Shown here one piece after another: positions 18,544 to 27,390 of a DNA stretch of 64,000 nucleotides. This stretch comes from CAVVJA01 sp963809815 (GTDB lineage Bacteria; Actinomycetota; Actinomycetes; Mycobacteriales; Jatrophihabitantaceae), in NCBI GenBank assembly GCA_963809815.1, contig CAWELM010000017.1, positions 434,001-498,000 of the forward strand, written 5' to 3'. The translations under genes were made by a program, and so were the position numbers. Position 1 is the first letter of the stretch, and each line of letters starts with the position of its first letter. A model generated the notes under the pieces. It worked only from the letters and a program-made list of their open reading frames with translations. It did not search any database and was not told the DNA's origin.

Positions 18544-19381
18544 CCTGCTCGGCAGTCTCAGCGCCGCGCCGTCCGGGCGGGCGACGCCCGTCTGGTTCGA
18601 CTCGCTCGCTTACTGCCGGGAGAAGTTGCTGGCCGGCGAACCGGTTCCGTGGGGCTCGCCCGGAGAGTTGGCTGCATTCGCCGGTAAGGCGCAGGGGATG
18701 TTCCGGTCGGACGCCCAGCTCGTCGACCTCGCTGATTTGTATGCGTGGCAGACGTCGGTCGACGACGGGCTGCGCACGAGTATGGGAGCCCGCAGCCGGG
18801 TGGGGTACGCGTTGCGTACTCTGCTCGCCGACGAGAACCCGCGGACAGTCGCGGTGGACGCGGTCAGCGCCGTGAGCGGGGTCGGTAGCGGCTCACCGGT
18901 CGTGCTGACAATGCCCTCGCCGTCCCGCTGGCTCGCGATCAGCGCCGAACAAGCCGGGAAACCGATCGCTCCGCCCGATCCGGACAGCGCCGATACCGCA
19001 GCCATGTACCTCGCCGACTTCCTAAGGATCTTCGCTACCGCACCCGTCGACGGTCTCTTGCTCGACGAAGGTCCGACCTCGGCATCCGACCTGACAGCAG
19101 CGGACGCCTATCGGCCAGTGCTGAACGTGGCCGAGCACTACAAATGGCCGGTGCTGATGTGCAGCGAGACCGACGCATGGCCCCACGGACCTATCTCCGG
19201 CGTCGGCGGCTGGGTCGGGTCCGCACCTCCGGACCAGGCGGCCGGAACGTGGGGGCTGCGGGCGAGTGACGACTTTTGGTCCGGTGGCGACCCGGTCGGC
19301 GCGCCTGACCTCGTTCTCGCCGTCGTCCCCGCCCGCGCCGACCCGGAGGCGGTCATGGCGCGGGTCCGCGCGCTCCGCTGA
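18536..19381 (+). CDS. fifth carboxylase-cluster protein, ApcE-like
   Basis: A 281-residue (about 30 kDa) protein that starts eight bases inside the preceding gene, so it is translationally coupled. It is soluble, without signal peptide, and its motifs are not diagnostic. Its position and size match the 34-kDa epsilon subunit (ApcE) of acetophenone carboxylase, which is needed for activity but not part of the stable core. I assign it by context plus weak recollection of sequence; a search against ApcE would settle it. Confidence 0.6.
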   Translation: MPDLLGSLSAAPSGRATPVWFDSLAYCREKLLAGEPVPWGSPGELAAFAGKAQGMFRSDAQLVDLADLYAWQTSVDDGLRTSMGARSRVGYALRTLLADENPRTVAVDAVSAVSGVGSGSPVVLTMPSPSRWLAISAEQAGKPIAPPDPDSADTAAMYLADFLRIFATAPVDGLLLDEGPTSASDLTAADAYRPVLNVAEHYKWPVLMCSETDAWPHGPISGVGGWVGSAPPDQAAGTWGLRASDDFWSGGDPVGAPDLVLAVVPARADPEAVMARVRALR

Positions 19382-19440
19382 ACGAGAGCCCGTCAACGGC
19401 GACGACGGAAAGGCGACTGCCCCTTCCCGGCCGCTAGTGG

Positions 19441-19989
19441 CTACTGCAGCGGATACGCGGGCGGCGCGAGATCGGCCGGGCGCAGGCGATACACCTGCAG
19501 GCGCAGGCTGTGGTACTTGTCGGTTTCGCCGACCCACTCCATGCCCAGGCGGCGGACCATCGCAATGGCCCGCGTGTTAGCTGGCCGTACGACCGCAATG
19601 ACCTGCTCGATGCCTTGCTCGAATGCCCACCGCGCCAGCTCCCGGCCGATCTCGGTCGCGTAGCCGTGGCCCCACGCATGTGGACGAAGCTGCCAGCCGA
19701 CCTCGTACTCGTCGTCGGGTGGCAGCGGCAAGAGGGTCGCTCCGCCGATCAGGCTGCGGTCCTCGCGCAGCTCGACGGCCCACCGCCCGGCCGGCGGTGT
19801 CGTACGGGCATCCTCGGCGATCCACTGTTGCAATACCAGTCGCATCGCGGCCTCGTCGGGAACCCGGTCCATGGCCGGAACCAGCCAGCGCGCGACCTGC
19901 TGGTCGCCGTACGAGCCGAGGGCGGCAGTGGCGTCGTCAGTGGTCCATGGCCGCAACAGCAGACGCTCGGTCACAAGTTCCTTGGCCAT
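19441..19989 (-). CDS. GNAT family N-acetyltransferase (RimJ/RimL-like)
   Basis: A 182-residue acetyl-CoA-dependent N-acetyltransferase. The opening VTERLLLRPWTTDDA and the EVGWQLRPHAWGHGYATEIGR acetyl-CoA loop are hallmarks of the RimJ/RimL-type subgroup; TRAIAMVRRLGMEWVG follows in the usual place. The ATG at 19989 fits the domain start. It converges on the carboxylase operon and is unlikely to be related to it. Acceptor unknown. Confidence 0.85.
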   Translation of the reverse strand: MAKELVTERLLLRPWTTDDATAALGSYGDQQVARWLVPAMDRVPDEAAMRLVLQQWIAEDARTTPPAGRWAVELREDRSLIGGATLLPLPPDDEYEVGWQLRPHAWGHGYATEIGRELARWAFEQGIEQVIAVVRPANTRAIAMVRRLGMEWVGETDKYHSLRLQVYRLRPADLAPPAYPLQ

Positions 19990-20056
19990 CGGCTCACCAT
20001 AGCCAGGACGACGGAACGACCAGCTGATCCACCCTCCCGCCGAGCCCACCCTGCAC

Positions 20057-20111
20057 GTCGATGATCTTGGACTCGATGCCGAATTAAGTCGACAAGTCCA
20101 AGATCATCGAC
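20057..20111. terminator. 17-bp perfect inverted repeat between convergent ends, GTCGATGATCTTGG family
   Basis: GTCGATGATCTTGGACT (20057-20073) and its exact complement (20095-20111) flank a 21-base loop. The right arm contains the stop codon of the rhomboid-like gene, so the hairpin can act as its terminator. The first 14 bases of the arm recur exactly at 4028 and imperfectly at 32290 and 34694. Confidence 0.7.
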
Positions 20112-20814
20112 TGGGAATGCGTCGACCACGTCGGCGAGCGTGTCGTTGCATCAGCGCCATGGTGGCCGCACCGACAGCCACCGCCAGCACATGCCCGGTT
20201 GAGGTCATGCCCGGCGCGATCAGAAACGGAACCAGCACGCAGACGCCGACTGCGAGCACACCCACCAGCCGGGCCCGACCAACCAGCAACAGCACGCTGG
20301 CGGCCAGCACGGCATACATCACATACGACACACCGACGTCCGGACGATCGACCGAAGACGCCGCCAGCAGGTGCGATCGGGCACCCAGGTCAGCGCCGTA
20401 CTCGGTGAGCAACGTCGCAACCACTTGCCCCGTCAGCGCGATGACCGCGGTCCGGAGTGCCCCCACCGCCCGCTCGAGCACGGCGAAGCTGATCGCGACG
20501 ACGAGCAGTTCCGGCAGCAGGGGGCCGGTTACCACGAACATGCTGACCAGCAGGGCCGCCACCGGGTGGTGGGCGAGGTTGTGCAGGTTGGTCGAGGCCC
20601 AGGCCACCACGGTGCCGACGTCGCCGGGATGCGTGCGCAGCAGGAGTGCGGTTGTCAGCAGGAGCACGACCATCGCGGTCGCCAGCGGAGTAACCGTCGG
20701 CCAGGGCAGCAGCTGAGCCGCATTTCGCGCGAACGCTGACCGGTTCCATCTCGAGCGTGTCCGGCGATGGCCGCGGCGCGCTCCGCGCTGCGGCGGCGCA
20801 GTGATTGCGCTCAT
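20104..20814 (-). CDS. rhomboid-like integral membrane protein
   Basis: A 236-residue membrane protein with a basic N-terminal tail and about six hydrophobic segments. It looks rhomboid-like: HNLAHHP before a membrane helix, GVSYVMY (Ser163) where rhomboids have GxSG, and STGHVLAVAVGA (His208) where the catalytic histidine lies. The serine motif is GVSY rather than GxSG, so proteolytic activity is uncertain. The ATG at 20814 has GGAG eight bases upstream and is preferred to a GTG at 20838. It is divergent from the PadR gene. Confidence 0.6.
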   Translation of the reverse strand: MSAITAPPQRGARRGHRRTRSRWNRSAFARNAAQLLPWPTVTPLATAMVVLLLTTALLLRTHPGDVGTVVAWASTNLHNLAHHPVAALLVSMFVVTGPLLPELLVVAISFAVLERAVGALRTAVIALTGQVVATLLTEYGADLGARSHLLAASSVDRPDVGVSYVMYAVLAASVLLLVGRARLVGVLAVGVCVLVPFLIAPGMTSTGHVLAVAVGAATMALMQRHARRRGRRIPSR

Positions 20815-20934
20815 CGCCACAGCTCCAGTAAAGATCACTCGCCTGCGGACATGCTATGCCTGACCTGTTCACGGGCTGTGCGTAGCCGTTCCTAAGCCTC
20901 CCGTGTGAGGTGACGCGGCGCCGAACTCCTGGCC

Positions 20935-20974
20935 TTGTCACCGTGTGGTATACCGAGTATATATACCGGGTATA
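20935..20974 (+). promoter_or_regulatory. promoter with tandem PadR-type operators
   Basis: TTGTCA (20935-20940) and TATATA (20958-20963), spaced 17 bases, form a good -35/-10 pair. Two contiguous 13-base sites, TATACCGAGTATA (20949-20961) and TATACCGGGTATA (20962-20974, a perfect palindrome), cover the spacer, the -10 and the likely start point. This arrangement predicts autorepression by the PadR protein that follows. Confidence 0.8.
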
Positions 20975-20993
20975 TCGAGGGCCGGAGGGGCGA

Positions 20994-21608
20994 ATGAGCG
21001 TTCGGCACGCACTGCTCGCACTGTTGAGCGAGGGACCTAAGTACGGGCTGCAGCTTCGGCACGAGTTCGAGGAGCGAACCGGCGAGGTGTGGCCGCTGAA
21101 TGTCGGGCAGGTCTACACGACGCTGCAACGGCTGGAAAGGGACGGCCTGGTCGAGTCGGACAACGAAGCCGAGGCCAGCGCGCAGAAATCATTTCGGCTA
21201 ACCGGTGCCGGAGCGGCAGAGCTCCACAGTTGGCTGCGCACCCCGCCGGACCTGAGCTCACCTCCGCGGGACGAGCTGGTGATCAAGGTCCTGGTCGCGA
21301 CTCGCGTGCCGGGTGTCGACGTGCACGACGTGATCCAGACGCATCGCCGGCACGTCGTCCAGCTGATGCAGGAATGGACGCGGATCAAACGGGACGCGCC
21401 AGCCCAGGACGTCAACTTGGCTTTGGTGGTCGACGCGGAGCTGTATCGGCTCGACTCGGTCGTTCGCTGGCTGGACGCCGCCCAGAGCCGGTTACGCCGT
21501 TCGGCGGTCGATGGGGAGGTGGCGGTCCCGAGCGACGGGCCGGCACGGACTACGAGGACGTCACCCGCTACGTCGGCATCGACATCACCGACAGGGGCGA
21601 GGCGATGA
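20994..21608 (+). CDS. PadR family transcriptional regulator
   Basis: A 204-residue winged-helix repressor. The N-terminus VRHALLALLSEGPKYGLQL and VGQVYTTLQRLERDGLV form the PadR DNA-binding domain, followed by the C-terminal Vir-type dimerisation helix with TRVPGVDVHDVIQTHRRH. The ATG at 20994 has GGAGGGG upstream. It overlaps the ABC ATPase gene by four bases (ATGA) and presumably controls the efflux operon through the tandem operator in front of it. The last 30 residues are a low-complexity Thr/Ser/Pro tail. Confidence 0.9.
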   Translation: MSVRHALLALLSEGPKYGLQLRHEFEERTGEVWPLNVGQVYTTLQRLERDGLVESDNEAEASAQKSFRLTGAGAAELHSWLRTPPDLSSPPRDELVIKVLVATRVPGVDVHDVIQTHRRHVVQLMQEWTRIKRDAPAQDVNLALVVDAELYRLDSVVRWLDAAQSRLRRSAVDGEVAVPSDGPARTTRTSPATSASTSPTGARR

Positions 21609-22327
21609 GCGCACTGCAACTTAGCCGGGTGAGCAAGGTCTACGGCAGCGGCGCCAGCGAAGTGCATGCCCTGATCGACGTCGACCTGAGCGTCGATCCG
21701 GGCGAGCTGGTAGCGGTCATGGGCCCGAGCGGGTCCGGCAAGAGCACATTGCTGACGATCGCCGGCAGTCTCGAAGAGCCGTCCGGCGGCGAGGTCACTG
21801 TTGGCGATGTGCCACTGTCGCGGCTGTCGCGCAACGAGCGGGCCGCGCTGCGTCGCCGCGTGATCGGATACGTCTTCCAGGACTTCAACTTGCTGGCCGG
21901 GTTGACAGCGGCAGAGAACGTGTCGCTGCCTCTCGAGTTGGACGGCACATCTGGGAAAGCGGCGCGGGCCGCCGCGCTCGAGGCGCTGGATCAGCTCGGT
22001 CTGCCGGACCAAGCCGACCGATTCCCGGACGAACTGTCCGGCGGGGAGCGGCAGCGGGTGGCGATCGCCCGCGCGGTGGTGGGTCAGCGACGCCTGCTGT
22101 TGGCTGACGAGCCGTCCGGCGCATTGGACTCGGCCAACGGCGAGTCGGTGATGCGACTGGTCCGGGCGAGCTGTCAGGGCGGCGTCGCCGGAGTGGTCGT
22201 CACCCACGACGCGCAGCTCGCCGCCTGGGCCGACCGGGTGGTGTTCCTGCGCGATGGGCGGATTGTGGACCAAACCGCCGAGCAGGACGGTCCGGAGTCG
22301 CTGTTGGAAGCCGGCCCGGCGCGATGA
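21605..22327 (+). CDS. ABC transporter ATP-binding protein (MacB/LolD type)
   Basis: A 240-residue nucleotide-binding domain. Walker A GPSGSGKST, Q-loop VFQDFNLL, signature LSGGERQR, Walker B LLLADEPSGALD and switch histidine TH are intact. It overlaps both the PadR gene (start) and the FtsX-like permease gene (end, ATGA), so the three form one translationally coupled unit, typical for export of lipids, peptides or antibiotics. Confidence 0.93.
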   Translation: MSALQLSRVSKVYGSGASEVHALIDVDLSVDPGELVAVMGPSGSGKSTLLTIAGSLEEPSGGEVTVGDVPLSRLSRNERAALRRRVIGYVFQDFNLLAGLTAAENVSLPLELDGTSGKAARAAALEALDQLGLPDQADRFPDELSGGERQRVAIARAVVGQRRLLLADEPSGALDSANGESVMRLVRASCQGGVAGVVVTHDAQLAAWADRVVFLRDGRIVDQTAEQDGPESLLEAGPAR

Positions 22328-24861
22328 CCAGCACCCTGGCGCCGCCACCCCCGCCCGCCTTCGTCACGCCGCCGGCTCCAGGCGGGCGTCGCGCGGGACG
22401 CCGGGCCATATCGCGGTGGGCCTGGCGGCTGCTTCGCCGCGAGTGGCGCCAGCAATTCCTCGTACTCGCCCTGCTCGCCGTAGCGGTCGCATCGACCATC
22501 GTCGGGCTTGGGCTGGTCGTGAACGTGCAGACCTCCCAACAAGCACTCGCCGGGACGGCCAACACCCGGATCGACATCGCCAATCCGGGCCAGCAAGCGA
22601 GCGCTGACATCGCCGCGGCCAAACAGGCGTTTGGCGCCGTCGAAGCGATCGAGCATGCGAACATCCCGGTGCCCGGCTCGGTCAATCCTGTCGATCTGCG
22701 CGCCCAGGATCCGCACGGCGAGTACGGCGCGCCCATGCTCCACCTGGTGTCGGGCAGTTACCCCAGTGGTGCCGGCCAGGTCGCGATGACGTCGGCGGTC
22801 GCGGCCACATTTCGCCTCGCGATCGGCGACAGCTGGCCGGTCAACGGGCGGACCCTACGGGTCGTCGGCATCGTCGAGAACCCGAAGAACCTGCAGGATG
22901 CCTTCGCCCTGATGGCTCCGGGGCAGATCAGCTCACCGTCCAGCCTGACCCTGCTCATGGACTCCAGTGGATCAGCGGCGGGCCGCTTTCATCCGCCGAG
23001 CGGCACCGCTGTGGGGATAATGACGACGGGCGCAACCGCGGCGCAACAACAGCGGAACGAGGCGCTGGCCGTGCTGCTGCTTGCCACCATCGGGCTCACG
23101 TTCATCGGCTTGCTGGCGGTCGCCGGCTTCACGGTAATGGCGCAGCGGCGGCTCCGGGCGCTGGGCATGATCGGGGCGATCGGGGCGACGGATCGCCAGG
23201 TTCGTCGAGTGATGCTGGCCAACGGGGCGGCCGTCGGCGCGGTGGGCGCTACGGCCGGTGCGGTGGCTGGGCTGGCCGTGTGGTTCGCGCTTCGTCCGGC
23301 GTTCGAGCATCTCGTCGGCCATCGCATCGATCCGCTCAAGATTCCCTGGTGGGCCGTCGTCGCTGGAGCCGCCCTGGCGATTGCGACCGCGCTGGCCGCG
23401 TCCTGGTGGCCGGCCCGGTCCGCTGCCCGGATGCCGATCGTGGCGGCGTTGTCCGGGCGACCGGCTCCACCCAAACCGGCGCACCGGTTTGCGCTGCTGG
23501 GCGCGGTGCTCGCCGCGGGTGGCTTCGTGCTGCTCGTCCTGGCGCACGCCCAGCACCCGGTGCTGATCGTCACCGGGATCCTCGCGATCACGGCCGGCAT
23601 GCTGCTGCTTGCCCCGCTCGGTATCCGCGGCCTCGCCGCTACTGCCCGCCGCGCACCGGTTGCGGCGCGGTTGGCGCTGCGCGATCTCGCTCGGTATCAG
23701 GCGCGCTCCGGGGCAGCCCTCGCCGCAACCAGTCTGGCGGTGGGCATCGCCGCGACAATCGCGATCAGCGCGGCAGCCGAGCAGGCGTCTGATCACAGCC
23801 TCAGCGGCGGGAACCTGCCTACGAATCAGCTCATCGTCTGGGTGAACGGCAACCCGATCGACGGTGGCGGCCCGGGCGCAGTCGTCGCCGCCGGGACCGG
23901 TAGTGGCGCGGCGTCCGGGCCGAGCCCGGCGGCGATCGCCACTGCACGCAGCACCGCGAACTCGATCGGGCAGTCGTTGAATGCGCAGCACGTCCTCGAA
24001 CTCGACACCGCGTCCAACCCGCACAGCGACGCGCCCGCGGGTGCACCGCCGGACGCCCGCTGGGCCAACCTCGCACAGCCGGTCACCGAGAACGGCCACA
24101 AGGGATTCACGCTGGTCGCCACACCGTTCGTGGCAACCCCGGCGATCCTCGACTTGTATCGCATCCCCGTGAGCGCCATCGAGCCGAGTGCGGACGTCCT
24201 CACCGCACGCACAGACCTGTCGGGCACCCGGGTCAACGCCGGCCTCGATACGTCCTTCCAGCCAGCAAAGATCCAGGTGACGAAGCTGCTGCCGAACTAC
24301 ACCTCAGCGCCCAACACACTCTTGACCGAAAGGACGGTGACCGCGCTCGGGCTGACACTGCAGCCGGTCGGGTGGTTGGTGCAGACGAATCAGCCGCTGA
24401 CCGCGGGACAGATCACCGACGCTCAGCACCGAGCCGCCATTGCTGGGATCACCATCGAGACGCGCACCACGAGTGACAACTCCGCTCAGCAGCTACGCGA
24501 CTACTCAACAATCGCCGGCATGCTGCTCGCGTTGGCCGTGCTAGCTATGACAGTCGGGCTGATCCGCAGCGAGACCGCTGGGGATCTACGCACCCTGACC
24601 GCGACCGGCGCCAGCAGTGGCACGCGTCGCACCCTGACCGCAGCCACCGCTGCGGCGCTGGCACTGCTCGGCGGGATCCTCGGCACGGCCGGGGCCTATC
24701 TGGCGCTCATCGCCTGGCACTGGCACGACCTCGGCTATCTCAGTCACCCGCCCTATCTCAACCTTGCCGCGCTCGTGTTTGGGCTACCCGTCGTGGCACT
24801 GATCGGTGGCTGGCTGTTCGGCCGCAGCCCCACGACCATCTCCCGCCGCTCCCTCGAATAA
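22324..24861 (+). CDS. ABC transporter permease, FtsX-like
   Basis: An 845-residue permease with two FtsX-like membrane regions. An N-terminal helix precedes an extracytoplasmic domain, then three helices around 240-370, more hydrophobic segments around 390-490, a long extracytoplasmic region (about 490-720), and three C-terminal helices. This is the layout of the large actinobacterial FtsX-type permeases that work as a single chain with a MacB-like ATPase. The start overlaps the ATPase stop. Substrate unknown. Confidence 0.88.
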   Translation: MTSTLAPPPPPAFVTPPAPGGRRAGRRAISRWAWRLLRREWRQQFLVLALLAVAVASTIVGLGLVVNVQTSQQALAGTANTRIDIANPGQQASADIAAAKQAFGAVEAIEHANIPVPGSVNPVDLRAQDPHGEYGAPMLHLVSGSYPSGAGQVAMTSAVAATFRLAIGDSWPVNGRTLRVVGIVENPKNLQDAFALMAPGQISSPSSLTLLMDSSGSAAGRFHPPSGTAVGIMTTGATAAQQQRNEALAVLLLATIGLTFIGLLAVAGFTVMAQRRLRALGMIGAIGATDRQVRRVMLANGAAVGAVGATAGAVAGLAVWFALRPAFEHLVGHRIDPLKIPWWAVVAGAALAIATALAASWWPARSAARMPIVAALSGRPAPPKPAHRFALLGAVLAAGGFVLLVLAHAQHPVLIVTGILAITAGMLLLAPLGIRGLAATARRAPVAARLALRDLARYQARSGAALAATSLAVGIAATIAISAAAEQASDHSLSGGNLPTNQLIVWVNGNPIDGGGPGAVVAAGTGSGAASGPSPAAIATARSTANSIGQSLNAQHVLELDTASNPHSDAPAGAPPDARWANLAQPVTENGHKGFTLVATPFVATPAILDLYRIPVSAIEPSADVLTARTDLSGTRVNAGLDTSFQPAKIQVTKLLPNYTSAPNTLLTERTVTALGLTLQPVGWLVQTNQPLTAGQITDAQHRAAIAGITIETRTTSDNSAQQLRDYSTIAGMLLALAVLAMTVGLIRSETAGDLRTLTATGASSGTRRTLTAATAAALALLGGILGTAGAYLALIAWHWHDLGYLSHPPYLNLAALVFGLPVVALIGGWLFGRSPTTISRRSLE

Positions 24862-24932
24862 CCGCTCGCAGACTCACGGTCTATCCTCCGACACTGCCGG
24901 ACGCATCGGCCAGGTGTTCGTAGGGTGACCGC

Positions 24933-25895
24933 ATGCGTGCCGCGGTAATCACCACCCTCGCCGGCCCGGCTGGGGTCGAAGTCCGCGAGATGCCGGAGCC
25001 GAGCACATCAAGCGGTGACGTGCTGATCGATGTCGCCTACGCCGGCGTCAGTTTCCCTGACCTACTGCAGACGCGCGGCCAGTATCAACAGCGTCCGAAT
25101 CTGCCCTACATCCCGGGCTGGGAGGTCGCCGGCATCGTGCGCGCAGATGTCGGCCGGTTTCGCGCCGGGGATCGGGTCGCCGCCATGCCGATGCTGGGCG
25201 GCCTCGCCGAAACCGTCACGGTCCGCGAAGACCGCGTCTTCCCGCTTCCGGCCAATGTTTCGTTGGACAAGGGTGCGGCGCTACCGCTGAACTACCTGAC
25301 CGCGCACTTCGCGTTGATGCGCCGGGCTCGGCTGACGGGCGGTGAACGCGTCCTGGTGCACGGAGCGGCCGGGGGTGTTGGGACCGCGGCGTGTCAGCTC
25401 GCTAGGGCATACGGAGCGGTAGTCATCGCGGTGGTGTCCAGCGCGGAGAAGGGACGAATCGCGGAGCTCGCCGGGGCTCACGAGATTGTGTTCGTCGAAG
25501 GATTCCGCGACGCGGTTCGGCATCTCACCCGGGGCGCCGGCGTGGACGTCATTGTCGACCCGGTCGGCGGAGAGAGGTTCCTCGATTCGCTCCGTTCGTT
25601 GGCCAGTGAAGGCCGACTGCTCGTGCTCGGCTTCACCAGCGGCACGATCCCCACCGTCAAGGTGAACCGGTTACTGCTCGGCAATACTGCGGTGATCGGT
25701 GTCGGCTCGGCCGAGCTATGGCGACGGGAGCCTGGCTACCTGCGCCAGCAGTGGGACGAGCTGATTCCGTTCCTGGAATCGCGAGCCATCGACCCGTTGA
25801 TCGGCCACGTGTTCACGCTCGACGACGTCGCAGCGGCGATTCGCGAGCTGGACGAGCGTCGAGCCATCGGCAAGATGCTGATCCGACTTCGCTAG
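24933..25895 (+). CDS. NADPH:quinone oxidoreductase-like medium-chain dehydrogenase
   Basis: A 320-residue zinc-free MDR enzyme. The GroES-like fold with YAGVSFPDLLQTRGQYQ and PYIPGWEVAG precedes the Rossmann motif VHGAAGGVGTAACQLA, typical of quinone oxidoreductases; zinc-binding cysteines are absent. It stands alone on the plus strand after the ABC operon. It probably reduces quinones or enones with NADPH; physiological substrate unknown. Confidence 0.87.
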   Translation: MRAAVITTLAGPAGVEVREMPEPSTSSGDVLIDVAYAGVSFPDLLQTRGQYQQRPNLPYIPGWEVAGIVRADVGRFRAGDRVAAMPMLGGLAETVTVREDRVFPLPANVSLDKGAALPLNYLTAHFALMRRARLTGGERVLVHGAAGGVGTAACQLARAYGAVVIAVVSSAEKGRIAELAGAHEIVFVEGFRDAVRHLTRGAGVDVIVDPVGGERFLDSLRSLASEGRLLVLGFTSGTIPTVKVNRLLLGNTAVIGVGSAELWRREPGYLRQQWDELIPFLESRAIDPLIGHVFTLDDVAAAIRELDERRAIGKMLIRLR

Positions 25896-25983
25896 ACGGA
25901 GTCCCCGCGCGCGATTGTTGACGGCTTGGGCCGGCGCTTGAAAGGTTTGAGACGCCGGGGCTGTCTGCGCGAGAGGGGTGCCC

Positions 25984-26460
25984 GTGTCGGGTGATCGCGA
26001 GAAGGCGCCATGGCTGCCACCGCGGTGGTTCGTCCGCTTCGCCTGGTACGCGCACCGCGCCGTCTATCAGATGAGCGGTGGCCGCTTGGGACTGTGGCGA
26101 CCGAAGGGCACCCGCTGGGGCACGATGCGGTTGACCACCACCGGCCGACGCACCGGCCGCGCGCGCAGCGTGATCCTCGGCTACTTCGAGGACGGCCCGA
26201 ACCTTGTCACCCTCGCGATGAACGGCTGGGCCGACGGCGAGCCGGCCTGGTGGCTGAACCTGCAGGACCGCCCGGACGCGACGGTCGACCTCCCCGGCGG
26301 CCCGCGCGACGTCACCGGGCGGGCGGCCGAGGGCGACGAACGGGCACGGCTGTGGGCCCGGTGGCGTGAGTTCGATCAGAAGCTGGACGGGTTCGCAACT
26401 CGGCGCTCGTCGGAAACCGCGGTTGTCGTCCTGCAGCCCCGTTCCGGTCCGCAGGCGTAG
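25984..26460 (+). CDS. deazaflavin (F420)-dependent nitroreductase family protein
   Basis: A 158-residue split beta-barrel protein of the Ddn family, which uses F420H2 to reduce quinones or nitro compounds. MRLTTTGRRTGRARSVIL and PAWWLNLQDRPDATVDL are family motifs. GTG at 25984 gives a good distance to GAGAGG; a GTG at 25978 would be too close. A second member is at 47842. Confidence 0.85.
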   Translation: MSGDREKAPWLPPRWFVRFAWYAHRAVYQMSGGRLGLWRPKGTRWGTMRLTTTGRRTGRARSVILGYFEDGPNLVTLAMNGWADGEPAWWLNLQDRPDATVDLPGGPRDVTGRAAEGDERARLWARWREFDQKLDGFATRRSSETAVVVLQPRSGPQA

Positions 26461-26610
26461 CGACCTCCGAACGGCGCACGGCAACCGCCGTCATCGGTCT
26501 CAGTACTCGTAGTGAGTTTCGACCGTGAAAACGCTTGTCGTGATGTCACGTTGTGACGTACTTCCCGGAACGTATTCTCGTCGCAGCGACCGTCTTCAGA
26601 ACGTCTGCGC

Positions 26611-27372
26611 CTAGAACTGCACGCCCCGCGACAGCGCTCCGTCGACGAGGATGTTCGCGCCGCTCGTACGGCTTGACGCCGGGCTCGACACGAACACGAT
26701 CGTGCGTGCGATCTCCTCCGGCGTGCCCATGCGGCCAGACGGGTTCAATGCCATCGCGGAGGAAAACAGGTCGGGCAGGTTCTGCTCGATATTCGACCAC
26801 ACGCCGCCGTCAAAGTAGGTGTTACCCGGCGACACTGCGTTGGCGCGGATCCCTTTGTCGGCCAGTTGATGCGCCAGGCCTTGCATGTAGTGGATCAGCG
26901 CCGCCTTGAACGTCCCGTAGGGACCGGCGGCGAAGTCGATCTCTCGGCCCGACACGCTGGACACCGCGACGATGGACGGCGCCGGGCTCGCCTCGAGATA
27001 GGGCATTGCCGCGTTCACCATGCGCACAGTGGCCATCAGGTCGATCTCGAACGACGCCGTCCAGTTCTCGGGCTTGTCCTCGATCGCGAGGGCGCTGACG
27101 TTCGAGACGATGATGTCGATGCCACCGAGCAACTCGGCGCTGCCGGTTACCCAGTCCGTGAGGGCATCGGCGTCCGCGACATCGAGCGGGGTGCCCAGCA
27201 CGGCCCCACCGACGACCGACAGCGCGTCCTGCGTGGCCTTGACCGCGTCGGCATGCCGGGCGCAGAACGCGACGGAGGCACCCTCGGTCACAAAGGCCTC
27301 GACCGTCGCCCGGCCGATGCCCCGGGTGCCGCCGGTGACCAGCGCATGCAGCCCGGACAGTTGGAGGTCCAT
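26611..27372 (-). CDS. short-chain dehydrogenase/reductase
   Basis: A 253-residue SDR with the nucleotide-binding TGGTRGIG at the N-terminus and a conserved IVSNVSALA segment in the NNAG position. The active site is VAVSSVSG followed by GPYGTFKAAL, that is Tyr-x-x-x-Lys. AAAGGA lies upstream of the ATG. It is the last gene of a three-gene minus-strand operon after an acetamidase-family protein (18 bases) and an alpha-hydroxy-acid oxidase. Substrate unknown. Confidence 0.88.
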   Translation of the reverse strand: MDLQLSGLHALVTGGTRGIGRATVEAFVTEGASVAFCARHADAVKATQDALSVVGGAVLGTPLDVADADALTDWVTGSAELLGGIDIIVSNVSALAIEDKPENWTASFEIDLMATVRMVNAAMPYLEASPAPSIVAVSSVSGREIDFAAGPYGTFKAALIHYMQGLAHQLADKGIRANAVSPGNTYFDGGVWSNIEQNLPDLFSSAMALNPSGRMGTPEEIARTIVFVSSPASSRTSGANILVDGALSRGVQF

Positions 27373-27390
27373 GAGAGGAGTCCTTTCGAG

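Noticed and set aside
22174..22743. Long minus-strand open frame opposite the ABC genes
   Set aside because: Arginine-rich shadow of the strongly conserved ABC ATPase and permease coding strand.
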